Below the pieces are notes generated by a model. It was not told the DNA's origin. It searched no databases and saw nothing but the letters and a program-made list of their open reading frames with translations. DNA of 64,000 nucleotides from Paraburkholderia hiiakae (GTDB lineage Bacteria > Pseudomonadota > Gammaproteobacteria > Burkholderiales > Burkholderiaceae): the NCBI RefSeq assembly GCF_904848665.1, contig NZ_CAJHCQ010000023.1, forward strand, positions 1 to 64,000. The letters are read 5' to 3'. Positions 1 to 7,837 of the stretch are shown here, piece by piece. Position 1 is the stretch's first letter. Every line of letters begins with the position of its first letter. The position numbers and the translations under genes were made by a program.

Positions 1-111
1 ATCACGGTGAAGCTGATCGCTCCGATCGCGATGGAAGAAGGTCTGCGCTTCGCAATCCGCGAAGGTGGCCGTACCGTCGGCGCCGGCGTGGTTGCAAAGA
101 TCATCGAGTAA
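1..111 (+). CDS. tuf: Elongation factor Tu, C-terminal end (partial)
   Basis: The window opens inside a gene whose last 36 residues read as domain III of EF-Tu, with [20 protein letters not shown] close to the universally conserved EF-Tu C-terminus. EF-Tu delivers aminoacyl-tRNA to the ribosomal A site as a GTP complex. The 5' part lies outside the window. In Burkholderia this copy follows rpsL-rpsG-fusA, and rpsJ follows it here, so it probably belongs to the str operon. The stop codon is TAA. Confidence 0.95.
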
Positions 112-155
112 ATCGAGTAGAATGCTCGGCTTGCTGTAGAAGTTGATGTACCCTG

Positions 156-191
156 GGACCGCTCTCGCGACACCTTGTCGCGGGGCGGTCC
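156..191 (+). other. Hairpin between tuf and rpsJ
   Basis: Two stacked stems, GGACCGC/GCGGTCC (156-162 with 185-191) and CGCGACA/TGTCGCG (166-172 with 176-182), form a stable hairpin about 60 bases before rpsJ. The downstream sequence is only mildly T-rich, so it could be a weak attenuator, an RNase processing site or an mRNA stabiliser. The pairing is seen directly; a role is inferred. Confidence 0.4.
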
Positions 192-249
192 TGCGCTCTT
201 TATACCGTCTGGCGGCGCAAGTCCGCCTCGCTCTTTTCAAGGAATCATC

Positions 250-561
250 ATGCAGAACCAAAAAATCCGTATCCGTCTGAAGGCTTTCGACTACCGTCTG
301 ATCGACCAGTCGGCTGCTGAAATCGTCGATACGGCGAAGCGCACGGGCGCCATCGTCCGCGGTCCGGTGCCGCTGCCGACGCGTATCCAGCGTTTCGACA
401 TCCTGCGTTCGCCGCACGTCAACAAGACGTCGCGCGACCAGCTCGAAATCCGCACCCACCTGCGCCTGATGGACATCGTCGACCCGACGGACAAGACCGT
501 TGACGCGCTGATGAAGCTGGACCTCCCGGCTGGCGTGGACGTCGAAATCAAGCTGCAGTAA
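250..561 (+). CDS. rpsJ: 30S ribosomal protein S10 (NusE)
   Basis: 103 residues, the usual length, beginning MQNQKIRIRLKAFDYRLID. S10 sits in the 30S head and also acts as NusE in transcription antitermination with NusB. An in-frame start exists 75 bases upstream, but the ATG at 250 matches the family N-terminus and has AAGGA (239-243) in front. It follows tuf by 138 bases and is separated from rplC by about 200 bases holding a hairpin and a promoter, so it may be transcribed with the str genes rather than with rplC. Confidence 0.97.
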   Translation: MQNQKIRIRLKAFDYRLIDQSAAEIVDTAKRTGAIVRGPVPLPTRIQRFDILRSPHVNKTSRDQLEIRTHLRLMDIVDPTDKTVDALMKLDLPAGVDVEIKLQ

Positions 562-569
562 GAGCCTCC

Positions 570-597
570 AGCGCTGTCTAGATTATCTGACAGCGCT
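570..597 (+). terminator. Perfect inverted repeat after rpsJ
   Basis: AGCGCTGTC (570-578) and GACAGCGCT (589-597) pair perfectly over 9 bp with a 10-base loop, right after the rpsJ stop. The tail AAGTCTTTG has only a short T run, so if it terminates it is probably leaky or Rho-assisted. It sits directly upstream of the candidate rplC promoter. Confidence 0.45.
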
Positions 598-611
598 AAG
601 TCTTTGATTGC

Positions 612-640
612 TTGCGGAAAACGAGGAAGGGCGTTATACT
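612..640 (+). promoter_or_regulatory. Candidate sigma70 promoter for the S10 operon
   Basis: TTGCGG (612-617), a 17-base spacer and TATACT (635-640) give a good sigma70-type promoter, with transcription expected from about 647. The remaining leader of about 115 bases carries another hairpin (CCCGAC/GTCGGG, 730-735 with 744-749) next to the rplC ribosome binding site. In enterobacteria the S10 leader mediates L4 feedback; whether this leader does so is not known from sequence. Confidence 0.6.
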
Positions 641-762
641 TGACGTCTTTTCGCGCATTCGCGCAAAAAATCGGTGTGTCCCTTTCGGGCCTTTACCCTG
701 AGAAACATGCCGGTACTTTGTAAATTAGCCCCGACCAATCGCAGTCGGGAATGGAGAAAACG

Positions 763-1422
763 ATGAGCCTTGGACTCGTAGGTCGCAAGGTTGGCATGAC
801 TCGTATCTTCACGGCCGAAGGGGATTCGATTCCCGTGACCGTGCTGGACGTGTCCGACAACCGCGTGACGCAGATCAAGACTGTTGAAACCGACGGCTAC
901 ACGGCCGTGCAGGTTGCTTTCGGAACTCGCCGCGCATCGCGCGTGACGAAGCCGATCGCAGGTCATCTCGCCAAAGCTGGCGTTCAAGCCGGTGAAATCC
1001 TCAAGGAATTCCAGATCGACGCCGCTAAGGCCGCCGAGCTGTCCGCTGGCGCCGTGATCGGTGTGGAACTCTTCGAAGAAGGCCAGAAGATCGACGTGCA
1101 AGGCACCTCGATCGGTAAGGGCTACGCCGGTACCATCAAGCGTTACAACTTCGCTTCGGGTCGCGCTTCGCACGGTAACTCGCGCTCGCACAATGTGCCG
1201 GGCTCGATCGGTATGGCGCAGGATCCGGGTCGCGTGTTCCCGGGTAAGCGCATGACCGGTCACATGGGTGACGAAACCGTGACGGTGCAAAACCTCGAAA
1301 TCGCCCGTATCGACGCAGAGCGCAAGCTGCTGTTGGTCAAGGGTGCCGTGCCGGGTGCAAAGGGCGGCAAGGTTTTCGTGACGCCCGCCGTCAAGGCGCG
1401 CGCCAAGAAAGGAGCGCAATAA
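763..1422 (+). CDS. rplC: 50S ribosomal protein L3
   Basis: 219 residues starting MSLGLVGRKVGMTRIF. The ATG at 763 is chosen over one at 751 because GGAG (754-757) gives proper spacing and the family begins MSLGL. L3 is a primary 23S rRNA binder whose loop reaches the peptidyl transferase centre. The segment GMAQDPGRVFPGKRMTGHMG carries the glutamine that PrmB methylates in relatives. The stop overlaps the rplD start by one base, so the two genes are co-translated. Confidence 0.97.
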   Translation: MSLGLVGRKVGMTRIFTAEGDSIPVTVLDVSDNRVTQIKTVETDGYTAVQVAFGTRRASRVTKPIAGHLAKAGVQAGEILKEFQIDAAKAAELSAGAVIGVELFEEGQKIDVQGTSIGKGYAGTIKRYNFASGRASHGNSRSHNVPGSIGMAQDPGRVFPGKRMTGHMGDETVTVQNLEIARIDAERKLLLVKGAVPGAKGGKVFVTPAVKARAKKGAQ

Positions 1423-2042
1423 TGGAACTGAAGCTCCTGAACGCTAATGGTCAGGAAGGCGCAGCGGTCAACGCATCGGACGTCGTGTTCGGTCGTGACT
1501 ATAACGAAGCGCTGATCCACCAGATCGTTATCGCCTACCAGGCGAACGCGCGTAGCGGTAATCGCGCGCAGAAGGACCGCGAACAGGTCAAGCACACCAC
1601 CAAGAAGCCGTGGCGTCAGAAGGGTACGGGCCGCGCTCGTGCCGGTATGTCGTCGAGCCCGTTGTGGCGTGGCGGTGGTCGCATCTTCCCGAATTCGCCG
1701 GAAGAAAACTTCTCGCACAAGGTCAACAAGAAGATGCATCGCGCAGGTCTCTGCTCGATCTTCTCGCAGCTGGCCCGCGAAGGTCGCATCTCGGTCGTGG
1801 AAGAGCTCTCGCTCGAAGCGCCGAAGACGAAGCTGCTGGCCGAAAAGTTCAAGGCCATGGGTCTCGAATCCGTGCTGGTCATCACCGACACGGTCGACGA
1901 GAACCTGTATCTCGCGTCGCGCAACCTGCCCCACGTGGCAGTCGTTGAGCCGCGTTTTGCCGACCCGCTCTCGCTGATCTACTTCAAGAAGATCCTGATC
2001 ACGAAGGCAGCGGTCGCCCAGATCGAGGAGTTGCTGTCATGA
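1422..2042 (+). CDS. rplD: 50S ribosomal protein L4
   Basis: 206 residues with the conserved tunnel loop RAGMSSSPLWRGGGRIFPN. L4 lines the exit-tunnel constriction; in enterobacteria free L4 represses its own operon by transcription attenuation and translation control. It overlaps rplC by one base and rplW by four (ATGA), typical of a tightly coupled operon. Whether L4 feedback operates here is not visible in the sequence. Confidence 0.97.
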   Translation: MELKLLNANGQEGAAVNASDVVFGRDYNEALIHQIVIAYQANARSGNRAQKDREQVKHTTKKPWRQKGTGRARAGMSSSPLWRGGGRIFPNSPEENFSHKVNKKMHRAGLCSIFSQLAREGRISVVEELSLEAPKTKLLAEKFKAMGLESVLVITDTVDENLYLASRNLPHVAVVEPRFADPLSLIYFKKILITKAAVAQIEELLS

Positions 2043-2353
2043 GCGAGATTCGCAAGAACGATCATCGTTTGATGCAGGTCCTGCTCGCACCGGTGATCTC
2101 CGAAAAGGCGACGCTGGTTGCGGAGAAGAACGAACAAGTCGTCTTCGAAGTCGCGCCGGACGCGAACAAGCAGGAAGTCAAGGCTGCTGTCGAGCTGCTG
2201 TTCAAGGTGGAAGTCGAGTCCGTCAATGTGCTGGTCCAGAAGGGTAAAGCCAAGCGCTTTGGCCGCTTCAACGGCAAGCGCAAGGACGTGAAGAAGGCGT
2301 ATGTCTGCCTGAAGCCCGGCCAGGAAATCAACTTTGAAGCGGAGGCCAAGTAA
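2039..2353 (+). CDS. rplW: 50S ribosomal protein L23
   Basis: 104 residues, normal length. L23 lies at the tunnel exit and docks trigger factor and the signal recognition particle; the segment ISEKATLVAEKNEQVVFEV is family-typical. The start ATG overlaps the rplD stop (ATGA), indicating translational coupling. Confidence 0.97.
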   Translation: MSEIRKNDHRLMQVLLAPVISEKATLVAEKNEQVVFEVAPDANKQEVKAAVELLFKVEVESVNVLVQKGKAKRFGRFNGKRKDVKKAYVCLKPGQEINFEAEAK

Positions 2354-2355
2354 TC

Positions 2356-3183
2356 ATGGCAATCGTGAAAGTTAAGCCGACCTCGCCGGGTCGCCGCGCG
2401 ATGGTCAAGATCGTCAACAAGGACCTCCATAAGGGCGCGCCGTTCGCGGCACTGCTCGAAAAGAAGTCCTCGACGGCTGGCCGTAACAACAACGGTCGCA
2501 TCACGACGCGTCACCAGGGCGGTGGTCACAAGCAGCACTACCGTCTGATCGATTTCCGTCGTACGAAGGATGGCATCCCCGCGAAGGTGGAGCGTCTCGA
2601 GTATGACCCGAACCGTAGCGCGAACATTGCGCTGGTTCTTTACGCAGACGGCGAGCGCCGCTACATCATCGCGCCGAAGGGTGTGACGGTTGGCACGCAG
2701 CTGATGTCGGGTTCGGAAGCGCCGATCCGTGCAGGCAATACGCTGCCGATCCGCAACATTCCGGTCGGTACGACGATCCACTGCATCGAAATGCTGCCGG
2801 GCAAGGGCGCGCAAATGGCGCGTTCGGCTGGCACGTCGGCAATGCTGCTGGCACGTGAAGGCGTCTACGCGCAGGTTCGTCTGCGTTCGGGCGAAATCCG
2901 TCGCGTGCACGTTGAATGCCGCGCAACGATCGGTGAAGTCGGCAACGAAGAGCACAGCCTCCGTCAAATCGGTAAGGCTGGCGCGAACCGCTGGCGCGGT
3001 ATCCGCCCGACGGTCCGTGGCGTTGCAATGAACCCGGTCGACCACCCGCACGGTGGTGGCGAAGGCAAGACTGCGGCTGGTCGCGACCCGGTGAGCCCGT
3101 GGGGCACGCCGACGAAGGGCTATCGCACCCGCAGCAACAAGCGCACGACGAGCATGATCGTCCAGCGCCGTCACAAGCGTTAA
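2356..3183 (+). CDS. rplB: 50S ribosomal protein L2
   Basis: 275 residues. L2 bridges the subunits near the peptidyl transferase centre; the invariant C-terminal motif MNPVDHPHGGGEG, containing the functionally important histidine, is present. It begins two bases after rplW ends. Rich in Arg/Lys/Gly as expected for an rRNA binder. Confidence 0.98.
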   Translation: MAIVKVKPTSPGRRAMVKIVNKDLHKGAPFAALLEKKSSTAGRNNNGRITTRHQGGGHKQHYRLIDFRRTKDGIPAKVERLEYDPNRSANIALVLYADGERRYIIAPKGVTVGTQLMSGSEAPIRAGNTLPIRNIPVGTTIHCIEMLPGKGAQMARSAGTSAMLLAREGVYAQVRLRSGEIRRVHVECRATIGEVGNEEHSLRQIGKAGANRWRGIRPTVRGVAMNPVDHPHGGGEGKTAAGRDPVSPWGTPTKGYRTRSNKRTTSMIVQRRHKR

Positions 3184-3193
3184 GGAGTAGGCA

Positions 3194-3469
3194 ATGGCAC
3201 GTTCTATTAAGAAAGGTCCGTTCTGCGACGCCCATTTGCTGAAGAAGGTTGAGGCGGCTGCAGCAACGCGCGACAAGAAACCGATCAAGACCTGGTCGCG
3301 TCGTTCGACGATCCTGCCGGACTTCATCGGCCTGACGATCGCCGTACACAACGGCCGTCAACACGTTCCCGTGTATGTCACGGAAAACATGGTCGGCCAC
3401 AAGCTTGGCGAGTTCGCACTGACCCGTACGTTCAAGGGTCACGCGGCCGACAAGAAGGCCAAGAAATAA
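3194..3469 (+). CDS. rpsS: 30S ribosomal protein S19
   Basis: 91 residues beginning MARSIKKGPFCDAHLLKKV, the standard S19 N-terminus. S19 contacts S13 in the 30S head near the A site. AAGGAG precedes the ATG, and gene order rplB-rpsS-rplV is universal. Confidence 0.98.
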   Translation: MARSIKKGPFCDAHLLKKVEAAAATRDKKPIKTWSRRSTILPDFIGLTIAVHNGRQHVPVYVTENMVGHKLGEFALTRTFKGHAADKKAKK

Positions 3470-3481
3470 GGGGCAATCAAG

Positions 3482-3811
3482 ATGGAAGTGAAGGCAATTC
3501 ATCGCGGTGCCCGCATCTCGGCGCAGAAAACGCGCCTTGTGGCTGACCAGATCCGCGGTCTGCCGGTCGACAAGGCGCTGAACGTTCTGACGTTCTCGCC
3601 GAAGAAAGCGGCTGGCATCGTGAAAAAGGTTGTGCTCTCGGCGATCGCAAACGCGGAACACAACGAAGGTGCTGACATCGACGAGCTCAAGATCAAGAGC
3701 ATCTACGTCGACAAGGCAGCTTCGCTGAAGCGTTTCACCGCGCGCGCCAAGGGCCGCGGCAACCGCATCGAGAAGCAATCCTGTCACATCACTGTGACGG
3801 TCGGGAATTAA
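3482..3811 (+). CDS. rplV: 50S ribosomal protein L22
   Basis: 109 residues. L22 spans the large subunit; its beta-hairpin forms part of the exit tunnel and is the site of macrolide-resistance changes in other bacteria. The hairpin region [20 protein letters not shown] looks normal. Operon position between rpsS and rpsC. Confidence 0.98.
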
Positions 3812-3822
3812 GGAGCCATACG

Positions 3823-4614
3823 ATGGGACAGAAAATTCATCCGACTGGCTTCCGTTTGGCCGTCAGCCGCAATTGGGCTTCGCGTTGGTACGCGAACAAC
3901 AACAATTTCGCGGCGATGTTGAAGGAAGACATCGGTGTTCGTGAATACCTGAAGAAGAAGCTGAAAAACGCTTCGGTGGGCCGTGTTGTGATCGAGCGTC
4001 CGGCAAAGAACGCTCGCATCACGATTTATAGCTCGCGCCCGGGTGTGGTGATCGGCAAGAAGGGCGAGGACATCGAACTCCTCAAGGCCGAACTCCAGAA
4101 GCGCATGGGCGTTCCGGTTCACGTGAACATCGAAGAAATCCGCAAGCCGGAAACCGATGCTCAACTGATCGCCGATTCGATCACGCAGCAGCTGGAGCGC
4201 CGCATCATGTTCCGTCGCGCAATGAAGCGCGCGATGCAGAACGCGATGCGTCTGGGTGCCCAAGGCATCAAGATCATGAGCGCCGGCCGTCTGAACGGTA
4301 TCGAAATCGCACGTACCGAGTGGTACCGCGAAGGTCGAGTGCCGCTTCACACGCTGCGTGCTGACATCGACTACGCAACCTCGGAAGCGAAGACGACGTA
4401 CGGCATCATCGGCGTGAAGGTTTGGGTCTACAAGGGCGACACGCTCGGCCGCAACGACGCACCGGTGGTGGAAGAAGTCGCCGAAGAAAAGCGTCCGCGC
4501 CGCAACGCGCGCCCGGGCGATCGTCGTCCGCGCCGTGATGGCGAAGGCGCACCGGGTGCCCGTCGTGGCGCACCGCGCCGTGGCGCCGGTGGTGACGGCA
4601 AGAGTGGAGAATAA
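3823..4614 (+). CDS. rpsC: 30S ribosomal protein S3
   Basis: 263 residues, about 30 more than the E. coli protein. The KH domain carries VIGKKGEDIELL, the GxxG loop that grips RNA; S3 lines the mRNA entry tunnel. The extra length is a C-terminal Arg/Gly-rich tail after about residue 225 (GDRRPRRDGEGAPGARRGAP), which I recall as usual for Burkholderiaceae S3. Starts ATG at 3823 after AAGGAG. Confidence 0.97.
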   Translation: MGQKIHPTGFRLAVSRNWASRWYANNNNFAAMLKEDIGVREYLKKKLKNASVGRVVIERPAKNARITIYSSRPGVVIGKKGEDIELLKAELQKRMGVPVHVNIEEIRKPETDAQLIADSITQQLERRIMFRRAMKRAMQNAMRLGAQGIKIMSAGRLNGIEIARTEWYREGRVPLHTLRADIDYATSEAKTTYGIIGVKVWVYKGDTLGRNDAPVVEEVAEEKRPRRNARPGDRRPRRDGEGAPGARRGAPRRGAGGDGKSGE

Positions 4615-4616
4615 CG

Positions 4617-5033
4617 ATGCTGCAACCGAAACGCAGGAAGTATCGCAAAGAGCAGAAGGGTCGTAACACCGGCGTCGCAACGCGCGGCAACGCAGTTTCG
4701 TTCGGTGAATACGGTCTGAAGGCTATCGGTCGTGGTCGCCTGACCGCGCGTCAGATTGAAGCAGCGCGTCGTGCAATGACGCGTCACATCAAGCGTGGCG
4801 GCCGCATCTGGATCCGTATCTTCCCGGACAAGCCGATCTCGCAAAAGCCGGCGGAAGTGCGTATGGGTAACGGTAAGGGTAACCCTGAGTACTACGTCGC
4901 CGAGATTCAGCCGGGCAAGATGCTGTATGAAATGGATGGTGTGTCCGAAGAACTGGCCCGTGAAGCCTTCCGTCTGGCTGCAGCCAAGCTGCCGCTGAAG
5001 ACGGTCTTCATGGTTCGCCAGCTCGGCGCCTAA
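4617..5033 (+). CDS. rplP: 50S ribosomal protein L16
   Basis: 138 residues beginning MLQPKRRKYRKEQKGRNTG. L16 helps position tRNA in the A and P sites. It starts three bases after the rpsC stop. The motif RMGNGKGNPEYYVAEIQPG is conserved in the family. Confidence 0.98.
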   Translation: MLQPKRRKYRKEQKGRNTGVATRGNAVSFGEYGLKAIGRGRLTARQIEAARRAMTRHIKRGGRIWIRIFPDKPISQKPAEVRMGNGKGNPEYYVAEIQPGKMLYEMDGVSEELAREAFRLAAAKLPLKTVFMVRQLGA

Positions 5034-5043
5034 GGAGTGATTG

Positions 5044-5238
5044 ATGAAGGCATCTGAACTTCTTCAGAAAGACAAGGCCGCGCTCGACAAAGAGCTGTCG
5101 GACCTCTTGAAGGCGCAATTCGGCCTGCGCATGCAACTCGCGACCCAGCAGCTCACGAACACGAGCCAGCTGAAGAAGGTTCGTCGCGACATCGCACGTG
5201 TGCGGACCGTCCTGACTCAGAAGGCGAACCAGAAATGA
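5044..5238 (+). CDS. rpmC: 50S ribosomal protein L29
   Basis: 64 residues starting MKASELLQKDKAALDKEL, a two-helix protein at the tunnel exit near L23. A TTG three bases upstream (5041) is also in frame, but the ATG at 5044 is better spaced from AAGGAGTGA (5032-5040) and matches the family. Its stop overlaps the rpsQ start by four bases. Confidence 0.96.
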   Translation: MKASELLQKDKAALDKELSDLLKAQFGLRMQLATQQLTNTSQLKKVRRDIARVRTVLTQKANQK

Positions 5239-5507
5239 ACGAAAGCGTGAAAACCTCGCTTAAGCGGACGCTGGTCGGCAAAGTCGTCAGCAACAAGATG
5301 GACAAGACGGTCACCGTCCTGGTCGAGCGCCGCGTCAAGCACCCGATCTACGGCAAGTACGTCGTGCAGTCGAAGAAGTACCACGCTCACGACGAAGCGA
5401 ACACGTACAACGAGGGCGACCTCGTTGAAATCCAGGAAACTCGTCCTCTCTCGAAGACGAAGGCCTGGACCGTGTCGAAGCTGATCGAAGCAGCACGCGT
5501 CATCTAA
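5235..5507 (+). CDS. rpsQ: 30S ribosomal protein S17
   Basis: 90 residues with the OB-fold signature GKVVSNKMDKTVTVLVERRV. S17 is a primary 16S binder in the 30S body. It overlaps rpmC by ATGA and is the last gene before a 346-base gap, matching the S10/spc operon boundary known in enterobacteria. Confidence 0.97.
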   Translation: MNESVKTSLKRTLVGKVVSNKMDKTVTVLVERRVKHPIYGKYVVQSKKYHAHDEANTYNEGDLVEIQETRPLSKTKAWTVSKLIEAARVI

Positions 5508-5517
5508 AAATGACGCG

Positions 5518-5546
5518 ACATCCCGGGGAGCAATTCCTCGGGATGT
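5518..5546 (+). terminator. Hairpin at the end of the S10 gene block
   Basis: ACATCCCGGGG (5518-5528) pairs with CCTCGGGATGT (5536-5546) over 11 bp with one G-U, only 10 bases after the rpsQ stop. No T tract follows, so this is a terminator-like or RNA-processing hairpin rather than a textbook intrinsic terminator. Confidence 0.5.
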
Positions 5547-5576
5547 AGAAGTAATTGAAATCGCTGAAGATTTCGC

Positions 5577-5612
5577 TTGCTAGACCAAGATTATCGAGTT
5601 ATAGTCTTGGTC
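5577..5612 (+). promoter_or_regulatory. Candidate spc-operon promoter inside an inverted repeat
   Basis: TTGCTA (5577-5582), a 17-base spacer and TATAGT (5600-5605) form a good sigma70-type promoter in the 346-base gap before rplN. A 12-bp inverted repeat, GACCAAGATTAT/ATAGTCTTGGTC (5583-5594 with 5601-5612, one G-U), exactly covers the spacer and -10. It could be an operator or a transcribed hairpin. The rest of the gap (5613-5853) is a G-rich leader with no convincing gene. Confidence 0.55.
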
Positions 5613-5853
5613 TTCCCTCTTTATGGGTTTGCTGTTGGCAAAGCGGCAAGCGGAAGTAGGTGGGGGAGCAGATTCGGGCGCCAGTCCGGGTTAGCAAGAT
5701 TCACCGGAATGCGATGGCCGGTTTCGTTTGCCGTCGCTGCTGTTCTTACCCAAGCAGCTGAGCGGTCGTTCTAGTGGCGGCGCGGCTGACGGGACCAAGA
5801 CTGACCGGATGTGCCATGGTGGCGCGACCGGATTAAGTTGGGAAAGATAAACC

Positions 5854-6222
5854 ATGATCCAGACCGAAACTCGGCTTGAAGTAGCCGACAACACGGGTGC
5901 ACGTGAAGTCCTGTGCATCAAGGTGCTCGGCGGCTCGAAGCGTCGTTATGCGAGCATTGGCGACATCATCAAGGTGAGCGTCAAGGAAGCAACGCCGCGC
6001 GGGCGCGTGAAAAAGGGCGAAATCTACAACGCTGTTGTGGTTCGCACTGCGAAGGGCGTGCGCCGTCAAGACGGCTCGCTGATCAAGTTCGATGGCAACG
6101 CCGCCGTGCTTTTGAATACCAAGCTTGAGCCGATCGGCACCCGCATTTTCGGGCCGGTTACGCGTGAGCTGCGTAGCGAACGATTCATGAAGATCGTTTC
6201 GCTGGCGCCGGAAGTGCTGTAA
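5854..6222 (+). CDS. rplN: 50S ribosomal protein L14
   Basis: 122 residues starting MIQTETRLEVADNTGAREVLCIKV, the canonical L14 N-terminus. L14 forms intersubunit bridges and binds the silencing factor RsfS. First gene of the spc block, after a long leader with its own candidate promoter. Confidence 0.98.
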   Translation: MIQTETRLEVADNTGAREVLCIKVLGGSKRRYASIGDIIKVSVKEATPRGRVKKGEIYNAVVVRTAKGVRRQDGSLIKFDGNAAVLLNTKLEPIGTRIFGPVTRELRSERFMKIVSLAPEVL

Positions 6223-6231
6223 GGAGTCGCG

Positions 6232-6540
6232 ATGAACAAGATTCGCAAGGGTGACGAAGTCATCATCGTCACTGGCAAAGACAAGGGCAAGCGCGGCGTC
6301 GTGCTGGCCATCGGCGTAGAGCGCGTCACTGTCGAAGGCATCAACATCGCGAAAAAGCATGTGAAGCCGAACCCGATGAAGGGTACGACGGGTGGCGTGG
6401 AAGCCAAGGCAATGCCGGTGGCTATCTCGAACGTCGCACTGGTCGACGCGAACGGTAAGCCGTCGCGCGTGGGCATCAAGGTCGAAGGGGACAAGAAGGT
6501 TCGTTTCCTGAAGACGACCGGTGCTGTTCTGAGCGCCTGA
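6232..6540 (+). CDS. rplX: 50S ribosomal protein L24
   Basis: 102 residues with a KOW motif near the N-terminus (KGDEVIIVTGKDKGKRGVV). L24 starts 50S assembly. AAGGAG precedes the ATG at 6232; gap to rplN is nine bases. Confidence 0.97.
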   Translation: MNKIRKGDEVIIVTGKDKGKRGVVLAIGVERVTVEGINIAKKHVKPNPMKGTTGGVEAKAMPVAISNVALVDANGKPSRVGIKVEGDKKVRFLKTTGAVLSA

Positions 6541-6556
6541 CGCTGCGGAGTAAAAA

Positions 6557-7096
6557 ATGGCACGTTTGCAAGAATTTTATAAAGAGAAGGTCGTTCCTGG
6601 CCTGATCGAGAAGTTCGGTTACAAGTCGGTCATGGAAGTGCCGCGCCTCACCAAGATCACCCTGAACATGGGTGTTGGTGAAGCCGTCGCTGACAAGAAG
6701 GTCCTCGAGCACGCCGTTGGCGACCTCACGAAGATCGCCGGCCAGAAGCCCGTCATCACGAAGTCGCGTAAGGCAATCGCTGGTTTCAAGATCCGCGAAA
6801 GCTACCCGATCGGCACGATGGTTACCCTGCGTGGCAATGCCATGTACGAATTCCTGGACCGTTTCGTGACGGTTGCGCTGCCCCGTGTGCGCGACTTCCG
6901 TGGCGTGTCGGGCAAGGCATTCGACGGCCGTGGTAACTACAACATCGGTGTGAAAGAGCAGATCATTTTCCCCGAAATCGACTACGACAAGATCGACGCG
7001 CTGCGTGGGCTGAACATCAGCATCACGACGACCGCGAAGACCGACGAAGAAGCAAAGGCACTGCTCGCCGGCTTCAAGTTCCCGTTCAGAAACTGA
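6557..7096 (+). CDS. rplE: 50S ribosomal protein L5
   Basis: 179 residues. L5 binds 5S rRNA and touches P-site tRNA; the conserved block VPRLTKITLNMGVGEAVADK is present. Normal length and operon position before rpsN. Confidence 0.98.
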   Translation: MARLQEFYKEKVVPGLIEKFGYKSVMEVPRLTKITLNMGVGEAVADKKVLEHAVGDLTKIAGQKPVITKSRKAIAGFKIRESYPIGTMVTLRGNAMYEFLDRFVTVALPRVRDFRGVSGKAFDGRGNYNIGVKEQIIFPEIDYDKIDALRGLNISITTTAKTDEEAKALLAGFKFPFRN

Positions 7097-7103
7097 GGTT
7101 ACC

Positions 7104-7409
7104 GTGGCTAAACTGGCACTGATCGAACGTGAAAAGAAGCGCGCTCGTCTGGCAGCGAAATTTGCGCCGAAGCGCGCATCGCTGAAGGCGATCATCGACG
7201 ACCAAAGCAAGTCGGAAGAAGAGCGCTACGCAGCTCGCCTCGAACTGCAACAACTGCCCCGCAACTCGAACCCGACTCGCAAGCGTAATCGCTGCGCGAT
7301 CACGGGTCGTCCGCGTGGCACGTTCCGCAAATTCGGTCTCGCACGTAACAAGATTCGTGAAATCGCGTTCCGTGGTGAGATCCCTGGCATCACCAAGGCG
7401 AGCTGGTAA
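7104..7409 (+). CDS. rpsN: 30S ribosomal protein S14 (long, zinc-free type)
   Basis: 101 residues beginning MAKLALIEREKKRARLAAKF. This is the long form; the paired CxxC zinc-binding motifs of short S14 are absent (a single Cys in KRNRCAITGRPRG). The start is GTG at 7104 with GAGG seven bases upstream. Confidence 0.97.
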   Translation: MAKLALIEREKKRARLAAKFAPKRASLKAIIDDQSKSEEERYAARLELQQLPRNSNPTRKRNRCAITGRPRGTFRKFGLARNKIREIAFRGEIPGITKASW

Positions 7410-7423
7410 TAGGAGAAACATAA

Positions 7424-7819
7424 ATGAGCATGAGTGATCCTATCGCCGATATGCTGACTCGCATCCGCAATGCGCAGATGGTCGAGAAGGTTTCGGTTGC
7501 TATGCCCTCGTCGAAAGTGAAGATTGCGATTGCGCAGGTTCTGAAGGACGAAGGTTATATCGACGACTTCGCGGTGAAAACCGAAGGTGCGAAGTCGGAA
7601 TTGAACATCGCGTTGAAGTACTACGCTGGCCGTCCCGTTATCGAGCGCATCGAACGCGTCTCGAAGCCGGGTCTGCGCGTGTACCGCGGCCGCAACGACA
7701 TCCCGCAGGTCATGAATGGCCTCGGTGTTGCGATCGTCTCGACGCCCAAGGGTGTGATGACGGACCGCAAGGCGCGCGCTACTGGCGTCGGCGGCGAAGT
7801 TATCTGCTACGTCGCTTAA
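7424..7819 (+). CDS. rpsH: 30S ribosomal protein S8
   Basis: 131 residues, MSMSDPIADMLTRIRNAQM at the N-terminus. S8 binds 16S helix 21 and in E. coli represses the spc operon at the L5 site. The C-terminal VGGEVICYVA is family-typical. Confidence 0.98.
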   Translation: MSMSDPIADMLTRIRNAQMVEKVSVAMPSSKVKIAIAQVLKDEGYIDDFAVKTEGAKSELNIALKYYAGRPVIERIERVSKPGLRVYRGRNDIPQVMNGLGVAIVSTPKGVMTDRKARATGVGGEVICYVA

Positions 7820-7837
7820 GGCCTAAGGAGAAGAAAC

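Noticed and set aside
5577..5774. 65-codon frame in the rpsQ-rplN gap
   Set aside because: It starts at the TTG of the promoter -35, has no ribosome binding site and no similarity; the gap is better read as promoter plus leader.
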